6,031 nt of DNA from Bacteroidota bacterium (GTDB lineage: Bacteria > Bacteroidota > Bacteroidia > Flavobacteriales > Weeksellaceae), in assembly GCA_023448955.1 (NCBI GenBank), contig JAEXJU010000041.1:1-6031 (forward strand). The letters run 5' to 3'. A model generated the notes under the pieces. It saw only the letters and a program-made list of their open reading frames with translations, searched no databases and was not told where the DNA came from. Both the position numbers and the translations under genes were made by a program. This document shows, piece by piece, positions 1-5,144 of the stretch (position 1 is its first letter; each line of letters starts with the position of its first letter).

Positions 1-140
1 AATTAAAAGAAGTTCTCGACCCGAAAAACTTCATCGGTTTTGCACCCATTCAGACTGAAGAATTCATCGCAAATGAAGTTCAGCCGATTATCGATGCAAA
101 TAAAGATTTGATAGGTTTAGAAGTTGATCTTAAAGTATAA
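1..140 (+). CDS. purB: Adenylosuccinate lyase, C-terminal end (partial)
   Basis: Only the last 45 codons are present. The reading frame begins at base 3 and ends with TAA at 138-140; the 5' part lies outside the window. The tail contains LDPKNFIGFAPIQTEEFI, then NEVQPIID, and ends in EVDLKV. From memory this lines up well with the C-terminus of animal-type adenylosuccinate lyase (LDP-x-x-F-x-G-x-A-x-x-Q, then EVxPLL, then a K/E-rich end), so PurB is the best reading. PurB belongs to the fumarase/aspartase superfamily. It is a cytoplasmic enzyme that removes fumarate from SAICAR to give AICAR and from adenylosuccinate to give AMP. None of the catalytic signature is in view, so the call rests on the tail alone. 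Support comes from purL lying downstream on the same strand. Another lyase of the superfamily is the main alternative. Confidence 0.82.
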   Translation, partial: LKEVLDPKNFIGFAPIQTEEFIANEVQPIIDANKDLIGLEVDLKV

Positions 141-144
141 ATGT

Positions 145-174
145 TATGCAGTCTTTTTGGGCTGCATATTTTTT
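145..174 (+). terminator. Intrinsic terminator of purB
   Basis: Five bases after the purB stop, TATGCAGTC (145-153) pairs with GGCTGCATA (160-168) to form a 9-bp stem with one G-T wobble and a 6-nt T-rich loop. It is followed directly by six T residues (169-174). This is a standard Rho-independent terminator and implies that purB transcription ends before the repeat island. Confidence 0.8.
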
Positions 175-189
175 AAGATTTGGTTTGAT

Positions 190-370
190 AAGATAGCAGT
201 CCTACGGACTGCGCGTAATTACAATAAATTTTCTACACAGATAAGATTCCTAACGGAATCAACTTGAAGAATTGTAATATTAATAAACATTCCAGAGGAA
301 TGTCATTTGTGTAGACAATAAATAAAGAGGCGTTTGCAGTCCGTAGGACTGTTATCTGTGTAGCAAAAAG
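190..370. repeat. Upstream palindrome cassette (four REP-like hairpins)
   Basis: Four hairpins can be read. (1) 196-212, GCAGTCC-TAC-GGACTGC. (2) 245-260, GATTCC-TAAC-GGAATC, preceded by the foot CTACACAGATA at 233-243. (3) 288-302, CATTCC-AGA-GGAATG, followed by the inverted foot in a weaker form at 304-314. (4) 337-351, CAGTCC-GTA-GGACTG, followed by the exact inverted foot TATCTGTGTAG at 353-363. Reading the foot as 5' of the hairpin, units 1 and 2 point right and units 3 and 4 point left. The foot pairs at 232-242/305-315 and 233-243/353-363 can also form long-range stems around the inner hairpins. This cassette fills most of the gene-free stretch 141-470; the rest is the purB terminator and the transposase promoter. 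Confidence 0.85.
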
Positions 371-415
371 ATGGGTATTTGAATTTGTTTTCTTTAAAAA
401 CTAAATGTGTATTCA

Positions 416-446
416 TTGGGAATTTGACAAAGATAATTTACCTTTG
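416..446 (+). promoter_or_regulatory. Promoter of the transposase gene (Bacteroidota type)
   Basis: TTG at 416-418, a 20-nt spacer, and TACCTTTG at 439-446 fit the Bacteroidota housekeeping promoter (TTG near -33, TAnnTTTG near -7, spacer about 17-23). Transcription would start near 452-455, leaving a leader of roughly 16-20 nt before the ATG at 471. The site lies outside the repeated cassette, so it is specific to this gene and not part of the mobile palindromes. Confidence 0.6.
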
Positions 447-470
447 AAGAAGTGATGAAAATAAAATTTT

Positions 471-944
471 ATGCCCAACACCTATACACAGATTTACATT
501 CAGGTTGTTTTTGCTACAAAAGGACGTGATATTAAAATTAAATCGGAAGTAAGAGAAGAAATTGAAAAATATATTTGTGGAATATTTAGCAATAAAAATC
601 AAAAAGTATTAGCTATTTATGCAAATCCAGATCACATTCATATCTTTTTCAGTTATAAGAATTTGCAGATTACAATTTCGGAACTAATTAAAACGGTTAA
701 AATTGAATCCACAAATTTTATTAATGATAGGAAATTGTGTTTAGGAAAGTTTTTCTGGCAGGAAGGTTATGGTGCATTTTCTTATGCGAAAAGCCAAAAG
801 GATAAAGTTGTAAATTATATTCTGAATCAGGAAAAACATCATTCGAAGAAGAGTTTCAGAGAAGAATATATTGAGATGCTGAACGCATTTGAAATTGAAT
901 TTAAGAATGAATATTTATTTGAATTTTACGATGAACTAGGTTAA
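471..944 (+). CDS. IS200-like / REP-associated HUH transposase (TnpA-REP, RAYT family)
   Basis: The product is a 157-aa single-domain Y1 transposase (COG1943 / Y1_Tnp type). It carries the HUH pair in PDHIHIF (H55, H57), which binds the metal ion. The motif FFWQEGYGAFSYA at about 94-106 is typical of the family. The predicted catalytic tyrosine Y116 lies in the helix NYILNQEKHH, with Q120 four residues later, the Tyr/Gln spacing known from IS608 TnpA. Enzymes of this kind nick single-stranded DNA at hairpins and form a 5'-phosphotyrosine link. An in-frame TAA at 462-464 makes ATG 471 the only reasonable start; no clear Shine-Dalgarno is seen. No accessory tnpB/IscB-type gene is present. Length and intact motifs suggest an active protein. 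The flanking palindrome cassettes favour the RAYT reading over a simple IS200 insertion, but sequence alone does not settle which subgroup it is. Confidence 0.88.
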   Translation: MPNTYTQIYIQVVFATKGRDIKIKSEVREEIEKYICGIFSNKNQKVLAIYANPDHIHIFFSYKNLQITISELIKTVKIESTNFINDRKLCLGKFFWQEGYGAFSYAKSQKDKVVNYILNQEKHHSKKSFREEYIEMLNAFEIEFKNEYLFEFYDELG

Positions 945-975
945 TTTTTTATTGTAAAATAGTTTTTAATAAAGA

Positions 976-1158
976 AAGATAGCAGTCCTACGGACTGCGC
1001 TATCTCAGACAATATAATTTTATACACAGATACGATTCCTACGGAATCAGCTTTAAGAATTGTTAATATTAATAAATATTTCGGAAGAATGTCATCTGTG
1101 TAGATAAATGATAAGATGTGCTCGCAGTCCGTAGGACTGTTATCTGTGTAGCAAAAAG
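976..1158. repeat. Downstream palindrome cassette (direct copy of 190-370)
   Basis: This copy has the same order as the upstream cassette. (5) 982-998, GCAGTCC-TAC-GGACTGC, here extended by AGATA (977-981) pairing with TATCT (1001-1005) around a two-base GC bulge. (6) 1034-1048, GATTCC-TAC-GGAATC, with foot TACACAGATA at 1023-1032. (7) 1077-1091, TATTTC-GGA-AGAATG, a decayed form of the CATTCC hairpin, followed by inverted foot ATCTGTGTAG at 1094-1103. (8) 1125-1139, CAGTCC-GTA-GGACTG, with inverted foot at 1141-1151. The first 25 and last 35 bases match the upstream cassette exactly; the middle matches by eye at roughly 85% across the inner foot-to-foot part and less at its edges. It occupies most of the gene-free stretch 945-1275. 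No clear U-tract terminator is seen after the transposase gene; hairpin 5 may serve that end. Confidence 0.85.
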
Positions 1159-1173
1159 CAAATAAATATGAAA

Positions 1174-1198
1174 TCTGCAGTCCGTAGGACTGCTATCT
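1174..1198. repeat. Single extra REP-like palindrome upstream of purL
   Basis: GCAGTCC (1177-1183), loop GTA, GGACTGC (1187-1193) form a perfect 7-bp stem. It is followed by TATCTGA, so reversed it reads foot TCAGATA then the hairpin, like units 1 and 5. It lies 16 bases beyond the downstream cassette and outside the direct repeat. From here to the purL start (1199-1275) the sequence is AT-rich with no further palindrome noticed. No convincing TAnnTTTG promoter is seen there, though TTG occurs at 1231-1233. Confidence 0.8.
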
Positions 1199-1275
1199 GA
1201 TCAATGTATTGCTGATTTAAAATCATCCCATTGATTATTTAAAAATAAATAAATCTAAATAAAATCTGACATCTA

Positions 1276-4200
1276 ATGTCTCAAAACAAAAGAATTTTCG
1301 TAGAAAAAAGAGGAATTTTCGATGTAGAAAGTCCAAAAATTTTTGATGAAGTAAAAGCGGTTGTTCCGTCCATCCAAAGTGTAAAAGTATACAACGTGTA
1401 CGATATTTTCGGATTGAATGATGGCGAATTCGAAAAGGTAGTCAACAGCACTTTCGTAGATCCGGTTACGGATATTTTAATCGAAGAAAATCCTGCACAG
1501 GGAATTTATTTCGCATTGGAATTTTTGCCGGGGCAATACGATCAGCGTGCAGATTCTGCGCAACAGTGTATCGCTTTATTGACCGGAAATGAAAAATCTA
1601 AAGTAAGAAGCGGGAAATTAATCGAATTCGAAGGTGTTTCCGAATCTGATTTAGCAAAAATCAAAGACCTTCTAATCAATAAAGTAGAATCTCAGGAAAA
1701 AGATTTATCGACTTTAAACATTCCTGCGGAAGAAGCTCCTTCAAAAGTTATTGTTCACGAAGGTTTTATCTATTTCGATGATGCTCAGCTTGAAGAATTC
1801 TTTAATAATCACGGTTTTGCTTTAGGGTTGGACGATTTGAAATTCATTCAGGAATATTTTAAATCGGAACAGAGAAATCCTACAGAAACGGAACTTAAAG
1901 TTTTAGATACATACTGGAGCGACCACTGTCGTCACACAACCTTCGAAACAGAATTGTCAAATATCGAATTCAATGGACAGTTTAAACATACATTGGAAAC
2001 CATTTTCAATGATTATATCGAAAAAAGAAAATTCTTAGGACGCGAATTGAAGCCTATTTCTTTAATGGATCTGGCAACCGTTTGCGGAAGATATTTCCAT
2101 AAAACAGGCAATTTGGAAAACCTTGTGGTTTCTGACGAGATCAATGCCTGTACAATACAGATTGAAGCGGAATACGATGGTAAAAAAGAACCGTGGTATT
2201 TATTATTCAAAAACGAAACCCACAATCACCCGACGGAAATAGAACCTTTTGGCGGTGCTTCAACTTGCTTAGGTGGTGCGATCCGAGATCCTTTGTCTGG
2301 GCGTTCTTTTGTTTTCCAAGCGATGAGATTAACGGGCGCAGCGGATGTTCTGGAACCGGTTGATAAAACATTACCGGGAAAATTGCCTCAAAAAACAATC
2401 ACGAAACAGGCGGCAAACGGATACTCTTCTTACGGTAACCAAATCGGTTTGGCGACAACAATGGTTTCTGAAATTTATGACGAAGGTTATAAAGCCAAAA
2501 GAATGGAAGTTGGTTTCGTTGCGGGAGCCGTTCCTGTAGATTGGGTAAGACGTGAAAAACCTGAAGCTGGTGATTCTATCATTATTTTAGGAGGAGCAAC
2601 AGGTCGTGACGGAGTTGGAGGTGCTAGCGGTAGTTCGAAAGAACAGGACGAAACTTCAATTCACACGATGAGTTCTGAAGTACAGAAAGGAAATGCTGTT
2701 GAAGAACGTAAAATCCAGAGATTGTTCAGAAACCCTGAAGTAACGAGACTGATTAAAAAATCCAATGACTTTGGAGCGGGAGGTGTTTCCGTGGCAATTG
2801 GCGAAATCGCAGATTCTTTAGAAGTTAATTTAGATGTTTTACCTTTAAAATATGAAGGGTTAAACGGAACCGAGCTTGCTATTTCCGAATCTCAGGAAAG
2901 AATGGCGGTTGTAGTAGAACCAAAAGATAAAGAAAAGTTCATCAAATTCTGTGAGGCTGAAAACATTGTTGCTGTTGAGGTAGCAAAAGTAACAGATTCA
3001 GGAAGAATGCAGATGTTCTGGAAAGGCGATAAAATTGTTGACCTTTCAAGAGAATTTCTGGATACGAACGGCTGTTCAAAAAGTCAGGAAGTTAAAATTA
3101 CCCACCTGAATGAAGTAAAAGAAGAAACTCCTGCATTTAATGAAGAGAATTTCCTAAAGATTTTAAGCGATAAAAATGTGGCTTCTCAAAAAGGATTGCT
3201 GGAAATGTTCGATTCATCGATTGGTGCGACTACGGTTGCGATGCCTTTGGGTGGAAAATATCAGCAGACTTTAATGGAAGGAAGTGTTCAGACATTGCCA
3301 ATCATTGGTGCAAAAGATATTGAAACCGTTTCTCTGGCGAGTTGGGGATTCGATGCTGAAATTTCAAAGCAAAACTCACTTTTAGGTGCTTCTTATGCTG
3401 TTGTAGAAAGTGTGGCGAAAATCGTTGCAATGGGGGGCGATTATAAAAATATCAGATTCAGTTTTCAGGAATATTTTGAGAAATTAGGTCAGAATCCTGA
3501 AAAGTGGGGAAAACCATTGGCTTCTTTGTTTGGAGCTTATGATGCTCAGATCAATTTCGGATTGGCAGCTATTGGAGGTAAAGATTCAATGAGTGGAACG
3601 TATCAGGATCTGAATGTGCCGCCAACATTGATTTCTTTCGCTTGTGCAAACGGAGAAAAGAGAAATATCATCTCTCCTGAATTTAAGAGTGAAGGAAATA
3701 AAGTATATTTCTTCAATCATATTGCTCAGGAAAACGGGCTTCCGAATTATGATGCTTTAAAAGCTGTTTATGAATTTATTTTCGAAAATATCAAAGCAGG
3801 AAAAATCGTTTCTGTAAAAACAGTAAAAGAAGGCGGAGTAGCAGTTGCTTTGGCAAAAATGAGCTTCGGAAACAGATTGGGTGCTGACATTTCGACTCCG
3901 CTCAATGTGACAAATTATTTATTAGCTAAAAATATTGGTAGCTTAATTATAGAATCTAAAGAGGAATTAAGCTCTGTAAATCTTCAATTGATAGGTCAAG
4001 TTGTTGCGAATGAAGTTTTAACCATCAACAATCTTCAAACTTCCATCCTCCAGCTTCTCGCTTCCAACAGCAACACCTTCGAAAATCTTTTCCCAACAGT
4101 TGAAAAAGAAAAAATAACGGTTGAAATTGATGAAAAATTAAATTCAGTCAACTCAAGAAATATCATCATTAAGAAACACGGAATCGCTCAGCCAAAAGTA

Positions 4201-4980
4201 TTTTCGCCGGTTTTCCCGGGAACAAACTGCGAATATGATACACTGAATGCTTTCGCAAAAGAAGGCGCTGTAATCAGCAGTTTACCTTTAATCAACATCA
4301 ATCACCAATTGCTGGATGAAAGCATTGATGCTTGGGTTGAAGAAATCAAAACTTCTCAGATTCTGGCTTTCTCAGGAGGGTTCTCAGCGGGTGACGAACC
4401 AGACGGTTCTGCAAAATTCATTGTCAATGTGTTGAAAAACGAGAAGATGAGAAATGCCGTTCACGAACTGTTAGACAGAGACGGAATGATTATCGGGATC
4501 TGTAACGGTTTCCAGGCTTTGGTTAAATCCGGACTATTACCTTACGGAAGAATCAAAGATTTGGATAAAAATTCGCCAACGTTGGCTCACAACGCAATCA
4601 GAAGACATATTTCCCAGATGGTCAATGTAAAAGTCGTCAATGACGAATCTCCTTGGTTAAAAGGAATGAAAGATCAGGTATTTACCATTCCGATTTCTCA
4701 CGGTGAAGGTCGTTTTATGGCTTCGGAAGAAGAGATCCAAAAGCTCTATGAAAACGGACAAATCGCAACACAATATTTAGATTTAGAAGGAAATATTGCT
4801 CACGGAATGCCTTTTAATCCCAATAATTCATTATTCGGAATCGAAGGAATCACCAGTCCTTGCGGAAAAATTTTCGGAAGAATGGGACATCCGGAACGTT
4901 TTGCAGAAGGTTTGTTCAAAAATATTCCAACCGCAAATTATCACAATATCTTTAAAAATGGAGTTGAGTATTTCAAATAA
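1276..4980 (+). CDS. purL: Phosphoribosylformylglycinamidine synthase, large single-chain type
   Basis: The product is a complete 1234-aa FGAM synthetase, the usual length for the single-chain type. It converts FGAR, glutamine and ATP to FGAM, glutamate, ADP and phosphate, the fourth step of IMP synthesis, in the cytoplasm. Domains in order: PurS-like N-terminal region (about 1-150); linker with SDHCRH at 215-220; first synthetase half with NETHNHPTEIEPFGG from 313, GGATGRDGVGGASG at 439-452 and NDFGAGG at 497-503; second half with GGKDSMSG at 767-774; and a class I glutamine amidotransferase domain from about 970 to the end. The amidotransferase has FPGTNCEYD, nucleophile C1076 in GICNGFQ, SHGEGRF (H1142) and the H1205/E1207 pair in GHPERF. 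In-frame TGA at 1267-1269 makes ATG 1276 the first start; an A-rich leader replaces a Shine-Dalgarno. All key motifs are intact and there is no frameshift. The purB terminator and repeat island upstream suggest that it is transcribed on its own. Confidence 0.97.
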   Translation: MSQNKRIFVEKRGIFDVESPKIFDEVKAVVPSIQSVKVYNVYDIFGLNDGEFEKVVNSTFVDPVTDILIEENPAQGIYFALEFLPGQYDQRADSAQQCIALLTGNEKSKVRSGKLIEFEGVSESDLAKIKDLLINKVESQEKDLSTLNIPAEEAPSKVIVHEGFIYFDDAQLEEFFNNHGFALGLDDLKFIQEYFKSEQRNPTETELKVLDTYWSDHCRHTTFETELSNIEFNGQFKHTLETIFNDYIEKRKFLGRELKPISLMDLATVCGRYFHKTGNLENLVVSDEINACTIQIEAEYDGKKEPWYLLFKNETHNHPTEIEPFGGASTCLGGAIRDPLSGRSFVFQAMRLTGAADVLEPVDKTLPGKLPQKTITKQAANGYSSYGNQIGLATTMVSEIYDEGYKAKRMEVGFVAGAVPVDWVRREKPEAGDSIIILGGATGRDGVGGASGSSKEQDETSIHTMSSEVQKGNAVEERKIQRLFRNPEVTRLIKKSNDFGAGGVSVAIGEIADSLEVNLDVLPLKYEGLNGTELAISESQERMAVVVEPKDKEKFIKFCEAENIVAVEVAKVTDSGRMQMFWKGDKIVDLSREFLDTNGCSKSQEVKITHLNEVKEETPAFNEENFLKILSDKNVASQKGLLEMFDSSIGATTVAMPLGGKYQQTLMEGSVQTLPIIGAKDIETVSLASWGFDAEISKQNSLLGASYAVVESVAKIVAMGGDYKNIRFSFQEYFEKLGQNPEKWGKPLASLFGAYDAQINFGLAAIGGKDSMSGTYQDLNVPPTLISFACANGEKRNIISPEFKSEGNKVYFFNHIAQENGLPNYDALKAVYEFIFENIKAGKIVSVKTVKEGGVAVALAKMSFGNRLGADISTPLNVTNYLLAKNIGSLIIESKEELSSVNLQLIGQVVANEVLTINNLQTSILQLLASNSNTFENLFPTVEKEKITVEIDEKLNSVNSRNIIIKKHGIAQPKVFSPVFPGTNCEYDTLNAFAKEGAVISSLPLININHQLLDESIDAWVEEIKTSQILAFSGGFSAGDEPDGSAKFIVNVLKNEKMRNAVHELLDRDGMIIGICNGFQALVKSGLLPYGRIKDLDKNSPTLAHNAIRRHISQMVNVKVVNDESPWLKGMKDQVFTIPISHGEGRFMASEEEIQKLYENGQIATQYLDLEGNIAHGMPFNPNNSLFGIEGITSPCGKIFGRMGHPERFAEGLFKNIPTANYHNIFKNGVEYFK

Positions 4981-4988
4981 AACAAATT

Positions 4989-5028
4989 TGACATTCAAAA
5001 TAATGTCATATATAAACTCGATAGTTTA
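4989..5028. other. Two small hairpins between purL and its terminator
   Basis: TGACATT (4989-4995) pairs with AATGTCA (5002-5008) across a 6-nt loop. TAAACT (5013-5018) pairs with AGTTTA (5023-5028) across the loop CGAT. Both are AT-rich and unlike the GCAGTCC palindromes. They lie in the 3' untranslated part of the purL transcript, just before the main terminator. They may stabilise the mRNA end or be chance pairings. Confidence 0.4.
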
Positions 5029-5035
5029 AAAAAGA

Positions 5036-5075
5036 ATAAAAGCAGTCTGAAAATGACTGCTTTTATAATTTTTAA
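5036..5075 (+). terminator. Intrinsic terminator of purL
   Basis: ATAAAAGCAGTC (5036-5047) pairs perfectly with GACTGCTTTTAT (5055-5066) around the loop TGAAAAT. The T-rich run TTTTATAATTTTT overlaps the 3' arm. The A-run on the 5' side means it could also work for transcripts from the other strand. It separates purL from the sensor gene. Confidence 0.85.
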
Positions 5076-5144
5076 TAACTAAAAATGATTTACATAAAAT
5101 TAAAGAATTAAATTTACAAAAAACAAGAGCCAAATTTTCAAAGA

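Larger units (their letters stand above)
190..1158 (+). mobile_element. RAYT/REP island: transposase gene between two direct palindrome cassettes
   Basis: An HUH transposase gene (471-944) sits between two directly repeated cassettes of short palindromes (190-370 and 976-1158). The cassettes begin with the same 25 bases and end with the same 35 bases. Nothing like terminal inverted repeats of DDE elements is seen. Palindromes recognised as single-stranded hairpins are what IS200/IS605 and REP-associated transposases use, so the whole stretch is read as one functional unit. The outer limits are those of the repeats; whether the block moves or was inserted as a unit cannot be shown from one sequence. 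A further single palindrome at 1177-1193 may be a separate copy. Confidence 0.6.

Noticed and set aside
233..363. Riboswitch or structured RNA leader
   Set aside because: The nested stems are explained by inverted copies of the same foot-plus-hairpin unit, and the structure recurs after the gene, not only before it. No purine-riboswitch-like core was recognised.
945..975. Terminator directly after the transposase gene
   Set aside because: The stretch has T-runs and only A/T pairing without a stable stem; the first real hairpin is the repeat unit at 982-998.
190..1158. Classical insertion sequence with terminal inverted repeats and DDE transposase
   Set aside because: The encoded protein is an HUH tyrosine enzyme, and the flanking cassettes are direct repeats that each contain inverted units.
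190..1198. CRISPR array
   Set aside because: The repeated words are palindromes in both orientations with irregular spacing and related, not unique, intervening sequence; no cas gene is present.
1231..1263. purL promoter made of TTG at 1231-1233 and TAAATAAA at 1256-1263
   Set aside because: The -7 part matches only half of the fixed positions of TAnnTTTG and would leave a leader of only a few bases, so it is not supported as a feature.
2013..2539. Open frames inside purL: 2013-2225 and 2207-2398 on the minus strand, 2345-2539 on the plus strand
   Set aside because: All lie within the well-conserved synthetase region of purL in other frames and show no recognisable protein features.
4796..5029. 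Open frame overlapping the purL 3' end
   Set aside because: Most of it is out of frame within the conserved glutaminase end of PurL, and the rest runs through the 3' hairpins; no supporting start signal.
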